From an uncultured Lachnospiraceae bacterium (GTDB lineage: Bacteria; Bacillota; Clostridia; Lachnospirales; Lachnospiraceae): DNA of 64,000 bases. Position 1 is the first letter of the stretch; each line of letters opens with the position of its first letter. The position numbers and the translations under genes are program-made. Shown one piece after another: positions 27,451 through 38,388 of this stretch. The stretch is from NCBI GenBank assembly GCA_948688495.1, contig CAPQSW010000014.1:1-64000 (forward strand), given 5' to 3'. The notes below the pieces were generated by a model. That model did not search any database. It worked only from the letters and a program-made list of their open reading frames with translations, and was not told where the DNA came from.

Positions 27451-28011
27451 ATGCAGATTAGGGAAAAACTAGAGGTATTCCGTAATTTTACCATTGATAT
27501 GGCGAAGGAGGAGGGCGGGAAGCTTATTGCAGATTTTGAAGCTTCAAGCAGTGAGGAAGTAGAGGCATTCCGGCAGACGAAGCTGGCAGAGCTGGAGCAT
27601 AAAATCAAGGATGAAGAAAATAATTTCCGCAGGCAGATAAACAGTAGGATATCCAGGGAAATGCTGCGGCAGAAACGGAGCCTTGACGAGTGCAAGCGCA
27701 TGTGGAGGAAAAAGCTCCTGGAGGAAGTAAAGAAACTTTTATCCGAGTACTTGAGGACAGAGGACTACTGGAAGTACCTCATTGCAAAAATCAAAATGGC
27801 AATGGAGGTGGCAGGGGAGGAGAAGGTTATTATCTACATCAATCCTTCCGATGTAGAAAAGAAATCTCAGTTAGAAGCCCGTACCGGTGCGGAACTGACT
27901 ATCAGCAATATTGATTTTGCTGGAGGGATCCGTGCTGTTATCCGCAGCAGGAATATTCTCATTGACGAATCCTTTGTGACGAAGCTGGAACAGGAGGAGA
28001 CCTATCTATGA
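27451..28011 (+). CDS. ntpE: V-type ATPase peripheral stalk subunit E
   Basis: 186 residues. The N-terminal two-thirds is a long coiled coil (KLAELEHKIKDEENNFRRQ), and the C-terminal globular part includes GEEKVIIYINPSDVEKK and DFAGGIRAVIRSRNILIDES, the recognisable NtpE/AtpE end. It pairs with the small coiled-coil subunit at 23594 to link V1 to subunit I. Its stop overlaps the ntpA start by four bases. Confidence 0.9.
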   Translation: MQIREKLEVFRNFTIDMAKEEGGKLIADFEASSSEEVEAFRQTKLAELEHKIKDEENNFRRQINSRISREMLRQKRSLDECKRMWRKKLLEEVKKLLSEYLRTEDYWKYLIAKIKMAMEVAGEEKVIIYINPSDVEKKSQLEARTGAELTISNIDFAGGIRAVIRSRNILIDESFVTKLEQEETYL

Positions 28012-29774
28012 GTGTGACAGGAAGCATATTTGGAATTAATGGGCCAATTATCAGAATCAAGGGGAATCCAGGATTTAAAATGTCAGAGATGGTCTATGTG
28101 GGAGGAAGCCGGCTGGTAGGAGAGGTGATTTCCCTGAATAAAGATGAGACCGTTATTCAGGTGTTTGAAGAAACTACCGGGCTGCGTCCGGGGGAGATTG
28201 TAGAGGGTGTGGGAGAGGCAATCTGTGTGACCCTTGCACCGGGAATCATCACGAATATTTTTGACGGGATCGAGCGTCCGCTACAGATGATAGGCGAGAC
28301 GCACGGCGCATATATCCCCCGTGGCGTCAATGCGGAGCTTTTGGACAAAAGCCGTAAATGGGAGACGCAGATTCTTGTGAAGCCGCAGGATGTCGTAAGC
28401 GGCGGGACAATTATCGCCCAGGTACCGGAGACGCCTGCAATTACGCATAAGGTTATGGTACCGCCTGATATGGATGGGACGGTTATCTGGACGGCGGAAG
28501 ACGGCAGGTATACGATTGAGGAACCGTTGGTGAAGATTGCGAGGGCGGATGGGAGCGAGGAGTGGCTTACGATGACACAGAAGTGGCCGATTCGTATTCC
28601 CCGGCCAATTCACAGACGCTATGCCACAGACCGCCCATTGGTGACAGGGCAGCGTATTTTAGACACGCTGTTTCCCATTGCCAAGGGAGGCACGGCAGCA
28701 ATTCCTGGCGGCTTTGGGACTGGAAAGACCATGACACAGCATCAGCTCGCCAAATGGTCTGATGCAGATATTATCATCTATATTGGCTGCGGGGAGCGCG
28801 GGAACGAGATGACGAATGTTTTGGAAGAATTTTCCAAACTCGTAGACCCCAAGACCGGCAATTTATTGATGGACAGGACAACTTTGATTGCCAATACCTC
28901 CAATATGCCGGTGGCGGCGCGGGAGGCAAGTATTTATACCGGGCTTACACTTGCGGAATATTACAGGGATATGGGGTATCATGTGGCGATTATGGCAGAT
29001 TCTACCTCCCGGTGGGCAGAGGCATTAAGGGAGCTTTCTGGAAGGCTTGAGGAAATGCCGGCAGAGGAAGGGTTTCCAGCATATCTTGCATCGAGGCTGT
29101 CTGCATTTTATGAGCGTGCCGGGTATGTGGAGAATTTAAATGGAACGGATGGGAGTGTTACCATCATCGGTGCAGTATCGCCCCAGGGTGGTGATTTCTC
29201 AGAACCGGTCACACAGAATACGAAACGCTTCGTGCGCTGTTTCCTTGCCTTGGACAAGGCGCTTGCCTATGCCAGACATTATCCGGCAATCAACTGGCTG
29301 ACAAGTTATACGGAGTATCTGGGAGATTTGGAGAACTGGTATGGCGCCCATGTGGGAGCGGATTTTATTCCGTGCAGGAATGAGCTCCTTAAGATCCTCA
29401 CGACAGAGAGCCGTTTGAATGAGATTGTAAAATTAATTGGAAGCGATGTACTTCCAGATGACCAGAAATTAATTCTTGAGATTGCAAGAGTGATCCGTTT
29501 AGGGTTTCTTCAGCAGAATGCATTTCATGAGGAGGATACATTTGTCCCAATGGCAAAACAGCTTGAGATGATGAAGGTAATTCTCTATCTCTATGAGAAA
29601 TGTAAGGCGCTGATTGCGCTCGGCATGCCTATGGCATTGCTGAAAGAGAACCATATTTTTGAGCATGTGATTGCCATCAAATATGAAGTGGCAAATAAAG
29701 ATATGTACAAATTTGAAGAATACTATCAGATGATTGACAGTTTTTACCAGGGTCTGATGGAGAGCAATGCATAG
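28008..29774 (+). CDS. ntpA: V-type ATPase catalytic subunit A
   Basis: 588 residues. A beta-barrel N-terminal domain is followed by the bulge characteristic of A subunits ([14 protein letters not shown] and WPIRIPRP). The Walker A motif reads GGFGTGKT at residues 234-241, a slight variant of the usual GPFGSGKT. GERGNEM and [14 protein letters not shown] are the catalytic motifs. It hydrolyses or makes ATP in the V1 head. It overlaps ntpE and ends within the ribosome site of ntpB. Confidence 0.97.
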   Translation: MSVTGSIFGINGPIIRIKGNPGFKMSEMVYVGGSRLVGEVISLNKDETVIQVFEETTGLRPGEIVEGVGEAICVTLAPGIITNIFDGIERPLQMIGETHGAYIPRGVNAELLDKSRKWETQILVKPQDVVSGGTIIAQVPETPAITHKVMVPPDMDGTVIWTAEDGRYTIEEPLVKIARADGSEEWLTMTQKWPIRIPRPIHRRYATDRPLVTGQRILDTLFPIAKGGTAAIPGGFGTGKTMTQHQLAKWSDADIIIYIGCGERGNEMTNVLEEFSKLVDPKTGNLLMDRTTLIANTSNMPVAAREASIYTGLTLAEYYRDMGYHVAIMADSTSRWAEALRELSGRLEEMPAEEGFPAYLASRLSAFYERAGYVENLNGTDGSVTIIGAVSPQGGDFSEPVTQNTKRFVRCFLALDKALAYARHYPAINWLTSYTEYLGDLENWYGAHVGADFIPCRNELLKILTTESRLNEIVKLIGSDVLPDDQKLILEIARVIRLGFLQQNAFHEEDTFVPMAKQLEMMKVILYLYEKCKALIALGMPMALLKENHIFEHVIAIKYEVANKDMYKFEEYYQMIDSFYQGLMESNA

Positions 29775-29784
29775 GAGGGCGGAT

Positions 29785-31155
29785 ATGGCGATTGAATATT
29801 TAGGTTTGAGTGATATAAATGGTCCTCTGATTGTGCTTGAGGGAGTGCAAAATGCATCTTATGAGGAGGTTGTAGAATTTGTGGTGGAGGGAAAACACCG
29901 CAAGAAGGGAAAGATTGTCGCAGTGGATGAGGATAAAGCGGTCATTCAGGTGTTTGACAATACAGATGGGATGTCCCTCAAGAATACGCATACAAGATTG
30001 AGCGGCCATCCTATGGAGCTAGGGCTTTCCCTGGAAATCCTGGGACGCACCTTCAATGGTCTGGGAGAGCCGATTGACGGCCTTGGGAAGATTGAGCCGG
30101 AGGTTGTGCGGGATATCAACGGACTGCCTCTAAATCCATGTACGAGGGAGTATCCAAGAAATTATATCCGTACCGGGATATCTGCCATTGACGGATTGAC
30201 AACTTTGATCCGGGGACAGAAGCTGCCTATATTTTCCGGGAATGGACTGCCCCATGACCAGCTTGCCGCACAGATTGTAGAGCAGGCTTCCCTGGGGGAA
30301 GAATCTGGGGAGGAGTTTGGCATTGTCTTTGCAGCGATGGGGCTCAAATATGATGTGGCAGATTTTTTTCGCAGAAGGTTTGAGGAGAGCGGCGCAAGTT
30401 CCCATGTTACCATGTTCTTAAATCTATCGAATGATCCGGTAGCAGAGCGTTTGATTACCCCCAAAATGGCATTGACAGCAGCAGAATACCTTGCGTTTGA
30501 AAAGAATATGCATATCCTGGTGATATTAACAGATATGACGTCCTATGCAGAGGCGATGCGTGAGATTTCAGCTTCCAAAGGTGAGATCCCAAGCCGGAAG
30601 GGTTATCCGGGGTATCTCTATAGTGAACTGGCGACCTTGTATGAACGTGCCGGGATTGTGAAAGGCAGGGAGGGCAGTGTCACACAGATTCCAATTCTCA
30701 CCATGCCCAATGACGATATCACGCATCCGATCCCTGATTTGACCGGATATATTACGGAGGGGCAGATTGTGTTGGAGCGTTCCCTGCACCAGAAAAATAT
30801 TTATCCTCCGATTAACGTGCTGCCATCCCTGTCACGTCTGATGAAGGATGGAATCGGGGCTGATTATACCAGGGAAGACCATCAGGACGTGGCAAACCAA
30901 TTGTTTTCCTCGTATGCCAGAGTGGGGGAGGCACGTGACTTAGCGAGTGTTATCGGGGAGGACGAGCTTTCGGATACAGACCGGAAGTATCTGGAATTTG
31001 GCGCCTGCTTTGAAAAAGAATTTGTGGCGCAGGGGATGAATGAGAACCGCACGATAGAAGAAACTCTGGATATCGGATGGCGCCTTTTGCATATTCTGCC
31101 CAGAGAAGAACTGGACCGCATTGATACGAAGATTTTAGAGAAGTTCATGAGGTGA
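29785..31155 (+). CDS. ntpB: V-type ATPase regulatory subunit B
   Basis: ATG 29785 follows AGGAGGG; an upstream in-frame start at 29767 is inside ntpA. The product is 456 residues. The degenerate P-loop region reads [17 protein letters not shown], as in all non-catalytic B subunits, and [16 protein letters not shown] and [20 protein letters not shown] are family signatures. It alternates with subunit A in the hexameric head. Followed four bases later by ntpD. Confidence 0.97.
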   Translation: MAIEYLGLSDINGPLIVLEGVQNASYEEVVEFVVEGKHRKKGKIVAVDEDKAVIQVFDNTDGMSLKNTHTRLSGHPMELGLSLEILGRTFNGLGEPIDGLGKIEPEVVRDINGLPLNPCTREYPRNYIRTGISAIDGLTTLIRGQKLPIFSGNGLPHDQLAAQIVEQASLGEESGEEFGIVFAAMGLKYDVADFFRRRFEESGASSHVTMFLNLSNDPVAERLITPKMALTAAEYLAFEKNMHILVILTDMTSYAEAMREISASKGEIPSRKGYPGYLYSELATLYERAGIVKGREGSVTQIPILTMPNDDITHPIPDLTGYITEGQIVLERSLHQKNIYPPINVLPSLSRLMKDGIGADYTREDHQDVANQLFSSYARVGEARDLASVIGEDELSDTDRKYLEFGACFEKEFVAQGMNENRTIEETLDIGWRLLHILPREELDRIDTKILEKFMR

Positions 31156-31159
31156 TTCA

Positions 31160-31786
31160 ATGGACCCTAATACATTTCCAACAAAAGGAAACCTGATACT
31201 GGCAAAGAATTCTCTGGCGCTTTCCAGGCAGGGGTATGACCTGATGGATAAGAAGCGCAATATATTGATTCGGGAATTGATGGATTTGATTGAGCAGGCG
31301 GCAGATATACAAAAGGAGATTGATGTGACATTTACCAGCGCCTACCTGGCGCTGCAGAAGGCAAATATCCAGATGGGCATCCATGAAGTTGAGGTGCTTA
31401 GCAAGCGCGTTCCGGTAGAGGACTCGATTGTTATCAAGCGGCGCAGCGTTATGGGGACGGAAATTCCCAAGGTAGAGTACAGCGGGGAAGCATTAAAGCC
31501 GCATTATCCTTTCTTTGGAACGAAAATGTCTTTAGATGAGGCATGTGAAAAATTCCAAAGAGTAAAGGAACTGACCATCCGCCTGGCGCAGATTGAGACG
31601 AGTGCATATCGTCTTGCATATAACATTAAGAAGACGCAGAAAAGGGCCAATGCCCTGCAGAATATCACGATTCCCAAATATGAAGACCTGGTTAAGACGA
31701 TTCAGGGTGCGCTGGAGGAGAAGGAGCGGGAAGAATTTACGAGATTAAAAGTCATTAAGCGGATGAAACAAAGAAAGGCAGAGTAA
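31160..31786 (+). CDS. ntpD: V-type ATPase subunit D (rotor shaft)
   Basis: 208 residues, two long helices forming the central shaft. The opening FPTKGNLILAKNSLALSRQG is the subunit D signature (PTKxxLxxLKxxLxLAxxG), and the C-terminal helix IKKTQKRANALQNITIPKYE also matches. The stop overlaps the start of the following moxR gene (TAATG), so the ATPase genes and the MoxR cassette are probably one transcript. Confidence 0.95.
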   Translation: MDPNTFPTKGNLILAKNSLALSRQGYDLMDKKRNILIRELMDLIEQAADIQKEIDVTFTSAYLALQKANIQMGIHEVEVLSKRVPVEDSIVIKRRSVMGTEIPKVEYSGEALKPHYPFFGTKMSLDEACEKFQRVKELTIRLAQIETSAYRLAYNIKKTQKRANALQNITIPKYEDLVKTIQGALEEKEREEFTRLKVIKRMKQRKAE

Positions 31787-32730
31787 TGAAAACAGGAAGC
31801 AGCAGCGAACAGACGCCGGCGTTTGTGATTATAAATGAAGTGAAGAAGGCAGTAATCGGAAAGGACGACTGCATTGCCAAAGCTGTGGCAGCTATTTTGG
31901 CAGGCGGGCATATTCTCCTAAATGATATTCCGGGGGTGGGAAAGACGACCCTGGCTATGGCTCTGGCAAGTTCCATGTCTTTGGAGCAGAACCGGGTACA
32001 GTTTACGCCCGATGTCCTGCCTTCTGATTTGACAGGATTTTCCATGTATCAGAAGGATAGCGGGACATTTGCCTATCAGCCGGGCAGTGTGATGTGCAAT
32101 CTACTGCTTGCAGATGAAATTAACCGTACGTCTCCCAAAACACAGTCGGCTCTTTTGGAGGTTATGGAGGAGCAAAAAGTTACGGTGGATGGTATTACAC
32201 ATGAAGTTCCGTCGCCTTTTATTGTAATTGCGACCCAGAACCCATTTGGAAGCGCCGGGACGTGGATGCTGCCGGAAGCACAGTTAGACCGTTTTATGGT
32301 CTGCCTGAAATTGGGTTATCCTGATATGGAGGAAGAAATCAATATTTTAAAAGGGATGCAGCAAAAGGAGGAAGTACATGCGGTAGTTTCCAGGGAGGAA
32401 CTGCTTTTCATGCAGAGAGAAGCAGATCAGGTATTTGTGGATGAACAGATGTACCGGTATGTGGGAAATCTGGCAGACAAAACCAGAAACCATCCGATGA
32501 TTGACCTTGGGCTTAGTCCAAGAGGTACGATTAATATCTTACAGATGGCAAAAGCAGTCGCATTTTTACGCCAGCGTTCCTATGTGGTTCCAGAAGATGT
32601 GGAGGATATTTTTTCCGCGGTCTGTGCGCACCGGATTATTCTTAGTACCAAGGCACGGGTGGCGCATCTGGATGCAGATGAGGTGCTGGCAGAAGTTTTG
32701 CGCAAGGTTCCGGCGCCTAAGATTCTTTAG
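31786..32730 (+). CDS. MoxR-family AAA+ ATPase
   Basis: 314 residues. Walker A PGVGKTTLAMAL (about residues 47-58) and Walker B LLLADEINRTSPKTQ are present, followed by FIVIATQNPFGSAGTWMLPE (sensor 1 region) and an Arg-rich lid. MoxR proteins act as chaperones for partner proteins with DUF58 or VWA domains. Here the partner is the next gene (DUF58) and a transglutaminase-like membrane protein follows. The start overlaps the ntpD stop. Confidence 0.93.
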   Translation: MKTGSSSEQTPAFVIINEVKKAVIGKDDCIAKAVAAILAGGHILLNDIPGVGKTTLAMALASSMSLEQNRVQFTPDVLPSDLTGFSMYQKDSGTFAYQPGSVMCNLLLADEINRTSPKTQSALLEVMEEQKVTVDGITHEVPSPFIVIATQNPFGSAGTWMLPEAQLDRFMVCLKLGYPDMEEEINILKGMQQKEEVHAVVSREELLFMQREADQVFVDEQMYRYVGNLADKTRNHPMIDLGLSPRGTINILQMAKAVAFLRQRSYVVPEDVEDIFSAVCAHRIILSTKARVAHLDADEVLAEVLRKVPAPKIL

Positions 32731-32760
32731 TACAGCGGGAGTAACCGGTAGGAGCAGATT

Positions 32761-33852
32761 ATGTGGAAGAAGATACTGTATGTGCTGGGAACAGCGGGAA
32801 TTTTTTATCTTGCAGTGTTATATAGGAGTAAAGGGTTGTTGTCGGTATCTCTTGCGGTGCTTTTGCTGCCGCTTTTGTTTTTGTGCGTGTTGTCCGGTGT
32901 GAAACAAAGGCTTAAATTTGAGCTTTTGTTTTCTTGTTATCCGGTGGAGCAAACAGGGGATTATCTTGTGGGCCTTCGTATAGAGAACCGAAGCGGTATC
33001 TATCTGCCCCGTGTCAGGGCAAAGATTCAGGTAAAAAGTATGCATACGGGTAAAAAACAGTGGGTGAAAGTCAGAGGAAAGGTTTCGGCAGATGGAGTGG
33101 CAGAATTGGCGGGTCTAATCCGTGAACCGGACTTTGGCATGTGGCTGGCCAGGTGCAAATGGGTCCGTTTTTATGAGTGGACAAATTTTCTGTATCTGTG
33201 TCCAAGGGTACGGGATGAGAAACAGGTGATGATCTTTCCGGCAGTCTATGAGACAAATATCAAGATTGGGATACGCACGCGCTTGTTTTGGTCAGATGGG
33301 GAGCAGTACCATCCACAGGTCAGCGGCGATGATCCTTCCGAGACCCTTAAGCTTCGTGCGTATCAAAAAGGGGACCGGATGAATCGGATTCACTGGAAGC
33401 TTTCAGCGAAGAATGAAGAACTCATTGTTGCGGAGATGGGTATGCCGATAAGCTGCAATGTAGTTATTTTTCTGGATGGGGAGCCCGCAGTTATGGGGAG
33501 GAAGGAATCACGCGCCTATTGGGAGATGTTGCACAGCATTTCTCAAAAGATGCTTGACGAGGAGTGTCCCCATTATATTGTCTGGCGTGACAGGCAGTAT
33601 AAGGAGATGCTCTGTCGTACGGCGATCCGTAAGGTGGAGGATTTGATGGATTTTTGGTGTCAAATTTCACCGGACAGAATGGAAAAAGGGGCGAATCCCG
33701 GGGAGTATGCGAGGCTCTTTCCCGGGGAAGCGTATGCTTCTTTCCTTATGTGGAATCAGAAGCTTGAGTTGATATGCAATGATAAGAAGATCATTCAGAT
33801 AAAACCGGAACAGGTGAGAGAGCAGTTGATGGAGCTGGAATTATTGCTGTAA
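32761..33852 (+). CDS. DUF58 domain protein
   Basis: 363 residues. Two N-terminal membrane helices (about 5-45), then an immunoglobulin-like segment, then the DUF58 core with SGDDPSETLKLRAYQKGDRMNRIHWKLSAK, the family hallmark (DxxRxIHWKxSA), split here only for length. It is the usual partner of MoxR ATPases; the C-terminal part resembles a VWA-like fold. Function in bacteria is unclear, perhaps envelope maintenance. AGGAGCAG precedes ATG 32761, 30 bp after moxR. Confidence 0.88.
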   Translation: MWKKILYVLGTAGIFYLAVLYRSKGLLSVSLAVLLLPLLFLCVLSGVKQRLKFELLFSCYPVEQTGDYLVGLRIENRSGIYLPRVRAKIQVKSMHTGKKQWVKVRGKVSADGVAELAGLIREPDFGMWLARCKWVRFYEWTNFLYLCPRVRDEKQVMIFPAVYETNIKIGIRTRLFWSDGEQYHPQVSGDDPSETLKLRAYQKGDRMNRIHWKLSAKNEELIVAEMGMPISCNVVIFLDGEPAVMGRKESRAYWEMLHSISQKMLDEECPHYIVWRDRQYKEMLCRTAIRKVEDLMDFWCQISPDRMEKGANPGEYARLFPGEAYASFLMWNQKLELICNDKKIIQIKPEQVREQLMELELLL

Positions 33853-33891
33853 CAATAGGCTTTCATTGGCAGCTTAAAAGGAGTGTGGCTC

Positions 33892-36399
33892 ATGGCAGGT
33901 GCAAAGGGGAAAAAAAGTTTCAGATGGGCAGGGTTTTTACAGGGAGTGGTCTGCCTGTTTCTCATTTTATATGGCATGTGCCTTAGTATGGAATCCGTTC
34001 TTGACACTCAAATTCCCCAGGCGGCGCGTCTTTTTGCAGTTGCTGCGCTTACGGCGATACTGCAGCTGGTTCAACTGGGGGTAAAGTGGGCGATGTTTGA
34101 AATTCTGGTTTTCGCCGGGGGACTTAGCGTATTTTGTATCAGATACCAGGAAATCCTGCTGATAGCAGCCAAACAATTGGCAAACCGGGTGTTGGAATTG
34201 GTAAATGCTTATAACAGGAGCGAATATCTCTTATGGTATCTTGACGTGCAGCAAGACTATCGCTGGGCAGGGCTTCTGCTGGTTTTTGTGCTGCTTGGTT
34301 TCTTGGAAGGACTGCTTTTTATGCGTACGAGGAACAGAACCCATCATTTCCTGATAACGGCAATCCTTCCGGCAGCGCTTGTCGCATCCGGTCTTATGGT
34401 GGGATGGGCAGCATCTTCTGTGGGAATTTTTTTGATTTTTACTGGTCTTGTATGGGAAATTTTGGATATGGGAGAGCGGGGGAATGTTGTGCTGGGAATG
34501 ATTGTGGCAGTCAGCATTGGGCTTCCAGTTCTTTTGACAGGCAATGGGAGGCTGTGGGGACCGATAGAGCGTTTACATGTGGACTGGTACCGCAGGCAGT
34601 TGAATCTGGAGGATCAGATGCTGGCATGGCTGGATAAGGTTTCTGATTTTTCCTTATTTTCCTTCGGAGAACGAAAAACATATCCAGTTGGAAATCACAA
34701 GCCTGAGTATGATGGCAAAGAAGTATTCAAGATGACTGTAGATTATCCGATTGCCCGTCCCCTTTATATCCGTGGATTTGTCGGAGGAACATATGAGGAT
34801 GGAACATGGAACCGGATATCCAGACAGGAATTTTCCGATTGGGCAAGACAAAAAGGCAGCGATGAGGAGGCATATGCAGAGATTGTGCAGTCCTTTCCCT
34901 ATGAGTTTCTATTATATTCGCAATGGTTTTCAACGATAGGAAACGAAAAGCATGTTACACTGACGCTTGCACAGGAGAAAAAGGACTGTGCGCTGATGCC
35001 ATACTTTACAAAATTTCCGGAAGAACAGGATGTGCTGGCGGATGGTATTTATCCGCCGGGGAAAGAAACAACGTTCACCTGGGACAGTTACTTAGAGCTG
35101 ACGGATTATGACAGGGAGATTGCGGGGGGCCTGTACATGGAAATGTCCGAGAATCACAGAATAGAAAAAAAATATGATGTGTTTGCAGATTACCAGGAGT
35201 ATGCAAAGGAGAAATATACCAGGCTGCCGGAGGAAGGGCTTAAAAAGTTCAAATCTTATGTCAGGCAGTATAGAAAGACACATCCGTCATATTGGGAACA
35301 GAACAAGGCTGTCAGTGAAAAATTTCAGGCAAGTGAAAACTTGGCATGGACGCTCAGTGATTTGGATGAGATTTTGACGGGGGAGGAAATGATGGTGATA
35401 TCCATGACGGAAAGGCAGTATATCATCCAGGAGGTTCAGAAGATGTTATGGGGGGAGAACGAATACAGCCTGGACCTTTTGGAAGTGCCTGAGGGAGAGG
35501 ACAGCGTGGAGTTTTTTCTCTTTGATCAGCATAAAGGATACTGTACACATTTTGCCACGGCAGCAACGCTGCTTTTTCGGGCGAACGACATTCCGGCAAG
35601 GTTTGTCAGCGGTTATCTGGTAATGCCCTCTGATTTTAAGCGGAATGGGGACGGAACCTGGACGGCGTCTGTTTCGGACGAGCGGGCGCATGCCTGGACA
35701 GAAATTTTATATGACAATGTTGGTTTTTGCCCGGTGGAGACAACACCGCCGGAATATACAGAACTGTTGGAAGGTATGGAGGAGGGACAAAATCTCCAAC
35801 AGGCCGTTCATCAGATGGAGGAAAATAGACAAAAACAGCAAAATAAGCAGGAACAGGAGGATGAGGAAAAGCTGGAAAATAAGGAAGAAGCGGAGGACAG
35901 CAAGAATCCCGGGAATCACGAGGGTATAATGGATAAGGGAAGGCAGGGGGAATCCAAGACAGAAAAAACGGCGGACAGCAATTTCTGGATATGGGGGATA
36001 TTCGGCGGAGCTGTTTTCCTGGCAGGCATATGCTTTGTTTTTAAGCGGTGCAGGAGATGGGTACTGTGCGGCAGGCAAAGGCGGTTAACGGCGGAGGACC
36101 GCACATATGCGGTTATGGAAATTGGCAGGGAAACTGGCAGAATCCTCCGTCTGATGGGTAAGAGGCGTCAGCCGGGGATGAGTGACCGGGAGTATGGTAC
36201 ATTTCTGTCTCAGGAAGTTGGCAGGATAGACTGGGAAAGAACTTTCTTTGTCCTTCAGAAAGCGCGGTTTTCGAAATCCGGCGTCACGGAAGACGAATAT
36301 CAGCAAATATTCCTGACATACCAAAAACTGGAAAGGGAGCTTGTCAGTGTGGGAGGAATGAAGGGCTGGTATCTGCGCTATATCAAAATTTACCCTTGA
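33892..36399 (+). CDS. Membrane transglutaminase-like protein (TgpA type)
   Basis: ATG 33892 is nine bases after AAAAGGAG; a GTG at 33883 touches that site. 835 residues. About seven N-terminal membrane helices (to about 225), then an external region and a transglutaminase-like core with Cys551 (KGYCTHFATAATLLFR), His600 (ERAHAWTEILY) and an acidic partner in the following strand. An acidic/Gln-rich linker (about 640-695) leads to one more helix (about 700-720) and a cytoplasmic DUF4129-like tail. It ends the MoxR-DUF58-transglutaminase cassette found in many bacteria. The substrate is unknown; a surface protein crosslinking or peptidase role is inferred. Confidence 0.88.
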   Translation: MAGAKGKKSFRWAGFLQGVVCLFLILYGMCLSMESVLDTQIPQAARLFAVAALTAILQLVQLGVKWAMFEILVFAGGLSVFCIRYQEILLIAAKQLANRVLELVNAYNRSEYLLWYLDVQQDYRWAGLLLVFVLLGFLEGLLFMRTRNRTHHFLITAILPAALVASGLMVGWAASSVGIFLIFTGLVWEILDMGERGNVVLGMIVAVSIGLPVLLTGNGRLWGPIERLHVDWYRRQLNLEDQMLAWLDKVSDFSLFSFGERKTYPVGNHKPEYDGKEVFKMTVDYPIARPLYIRGFVGGTYEDGTWNRISRQEFSDWARQKGSDEEAYAEIVQSFPYEFLLYSQWFSTIGNEKHVTLTLAQEKKDCALMPYFTKFPEEQDVLADGIYPPGKETTFTWDSYLELTDYDREIAGGLYMEMSENHRIEKKYDVFADYQEYAKEKYTRLPEEGLKKFKSYVRQYRKTHPSYWEQNKAVSEKFQASENLAWTLSDLDEILTGEEMMVISMTERQYIIQEVQKMLWGENEYSLDLLEVPEGEDSVEFFLFDQHKGYCTHFATAATLLFRANDIPARFVSGYLVMPSDFKRNGDGTWTASVSDERAHAWTEILYDNVGFCPVETTPPEYTELLEGMEEGQNLQQAVHQMEENRQKQQNKQEQEDEEKLENKEEAEDSKNPGNHEGIMDKGRQGESKTEKTADSNFWIWGIFGGAVFLAGICFVFKRCRRWVLCGRQRRLTAEDRTYAVMEIGRETGRILRLMGKRRQPGMSDREYGTFLSQEVGRIDWERTFFVLQKARFSKSGVTEDEYQQIFLTYQKLERELVSVGGMKGWYLRYIKIYP

Positions 36400-36425
36400 C
36401 AAAGAAAAGTGCAATTTTATACAAT
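36396..36425 (+). promoter_or_regulatory. Promoter of GntR-icd operon
   Basis: TTGACA (36396-36401) overlaps the stop codon of the preceding gene; TACAAT (36420-36425) follows after 18 bp. Confidence 0.7.
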
Positions 36426-36478
36426 TATGCATAGTTGCTATTGGCTTGACAGTAAGATGAGGCAGTGGGAGGTTTTTC

Positions 36479-37159
36479 TTGAGTGAGATAAATTATTTAT
36501 TAGGACAGAAGATATTTCAAAAAATCCGTCAGGATATTATCCAGGGGAAATACAGCAGGGAAGAAGAATTGAGGGAACTGCTGATTGCTTCTGAGATGGG
36601 GGTCAGCAGAACGCCGGTACGGGAGGCGCTGCGCCAGTTAGAACGTGAGGAGCTTGTGACAATTATCCCCAACAAAGGGACTTATGTGGTGGGAGTTACC
36701 ATACAGGATATGAAGGATATTTATGAAATCCGCTTTTCTCTGGAGGGATTGTGTGCCAGGCGGGCGGCAGATATTGCATCCCAGGAACAGTTGGAGGCAT
36801 TGGAGGAAATTTTATATCTGACGGAATATCATATGAGAAGAGGGCATGAGCAGCAGACAGTAGAGCTTTCGGGCAAGTTCCACGAGATTTTATATAAGGC
36901 GGGAGGAAGCAGAATGATGACGCGCATCCTGCAGAATTATTATCTCTATCTGGAACAGGTGCGCAGGGTTCTTTTTGCCAATCCCGGAAGTATCGAGGAA
37001 GCCGTTTCGGAACACCGGCAGATTTTTTTGGCTGTCAAAGAACAAGATGGGGAGAAGGCGGAACGTACAGTGAAACAGCATATAGCCAATACAATGAAAC
37101 AGATAGATTCCTATGGATGGGAAAACATAACAGGAGGAAAAAAAGATGGAGAAAATTAA
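36479..37159 (+). CDS. GntR-family (FCD) transcriptional regulator
   Basis: 226 residues from TTG 36479, six bases after GGGAGG; there is no ATG alternative. An N-terminal winged helix (about 5-70) has the GntR signature [20 protein letters not shown] and PNKGTYV. The C-terminal FCD domain (about 80-215) has the helical bundle with [17 protein letters not shown] and HxxH-like residues ([16 protein letters not shown]) that often bind a metal and a carboxylate effector. The gene overlaps icd by 14 bp, so it very probably controls icd and itself; citrate or isocitrate-related ligands are a reasonable guess. Confidence 0.9.
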   Translation: MSEINYLLGQKIFQKIRQDIIQGKYSREEELRELLIASEMGVSRTPVREALRQLEREELVTIIPNKGTYVVGVTIQDMKDIYEIRFSLEGLCARRAADIASQEQLEALEEILYLTEYHMRRGHEQQTVELSGKFHEILYKAGGSRMMTRILQNYYLYLEQVRRVLFANPGSIEEAVSEHRQIFLAVKEQDGEKAERTVKQHIANTMKQIDSYGWENITGGKKDGEN

Positions 37160-38354
37160 AATGACGACCCCTTTGGTGGAGATGGATGGAGATGAGATGA
37201 CACGTATTCTCTGGAAGATGATAAAGGACGAGCTGCTTAGCCCTTTTATTGATCTAAAGACAGAGTATTACGATCTTGGGCTGGAGCACCGGAATGAGAC
37301 GGATGATGCAGTAACATTTGAATCGGCAAATGCCACGAAGAAATACGGCGTTGCGGTAAAATGCGCAACGATCACTCCGAATGCAGCGCGTATGACAGAG
37401 TATGATTTAAAAGAAATGTGGAAAAGCCCCAATGGGACGATCCGTGCCATCTTAGATGGAACCGTGTTCCGTGCGCCAATTACCGTGAAAGGCATTGAAC
37501 CTTGTGTAAAGAACTGGAAGAAACCGATTACGATTGCGCGTCATGCTTACGGTGATGTATACAAGGCTAGCGAGATGAAGATTCCGGGGGCCGGAAAATG
37601 CGAGCTTGTATATACGGCAGAGGATGGAACTGAGACAAGAGAGCTGATTCATGATTTTACCGGCGCAGGAATCATCCAGGGACAGCATAACCTGGACAAA
37701 TCCATTGAAAGTTTTGCAAGAAGCTGTTTTAATTATGCGCTGGATACAAAACAGGATTTGTGGTTTGCAACGAAAGATACAATTTCCAAGAAATATGACC
37801 ATACGTTTAAAGATATTTTCCAGGAAATTTACGATGTGGAATATGACGATAAATTTAAAGCTGCAGGGATTGAATATTTTTACACCCTTATTGATGATGC
37901 AGTGGCACGGATCATGAAGGCAGAGGGAGGTTTTATCTGGGCGTGTAAGAATTATGATGGAGATGTAATGAGTGATATGGTAAGCTCCGCATTTGGCTCA
38001 CTTGCCATGATGACTTCCGTGCTGGTATCCCCGGAAGGCTATTATGAGTATGAGGCGGCGCACGGGACAGTGCAGCGCCACTATTACAAGCATTTAAAAG
38101 GCGAGGAGACTTCTACCAATTCTGTGGCAACCATTTTTGCATGGACAGGAGCTCTTAGAAAACGCGGGGAGCTGGATAAACTTTCGGAACTGTCAGAGTT
38201 TGCAAACAAGCTGGAGGAGGCGTGTCTGTCCACCATAGAATCCGGAAAGATGACAAAAGACCTTGCACTGATTACAACGCTTGAGAATCCGACGGTACTT
38301 AACAGCGAGGGATTCATTAAGGCAATCCGTAAGACACTGGAGGGATTGTTATAG
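37146..38354 (+). CDS. icd: NADP-dependent isocitrate dehydrogenase (eukaryote-like type)
   Basis: 402 residues. The sequence matches the homodimeric NADP-IDH family related to eukaryotic IDH1/2 rather than the E. coli type: [20 protein letters not shown] at the start, [39 protein letters not shown], and late [15 protein letters not shown] with [14 protein letters not shown]. It oxidises isocitrate to 2-oxoglutarate, feeding glutamate synthesis in an incomplete TCA cycle. AGGAGGAAAAAAG precedes the start, inside the GntR gene. No citrate synthase or aconitase gene is in the window. Confidence 0.96.
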   Translation: MEKIKMTTPLVEMDGDEMTRILWKMIKDELLSPFIDLKTEYYDLGLEHRNETDDAVTFESANATKKYGVAVKCATITPNAARMTEYDLKEMWKSPNGTIRAILDGTVFRAPITVKGIEPCVKNWKKPITIARHAYGDVYKASEMKIPGAGKCELVYTAEDGTETRELIHDFTGAGIIQGQHNLDKSIESFARSCFNYALDTKQDLWFATKDTISKKYDHTFKDIFQEIYDVEYDDKFKAAGIEYFYTLIDDAVARIMKAEGGFIWACKNYDGDVMSDMVSSAFGSLAMMTSVLVSPEGYYEYEAAHGTVQRHYYKHLKGEETSTNSVATIFAWTGALRKRGELDKLSELSEFANKLEEACLSTIESGKMTKDLALITTLENPTVLNSEGFIKAIRKTLEGLL

Positions 38355-38388
38355 TTTATGTGCAAACAGCCATAGATTGGAGGAAGCC

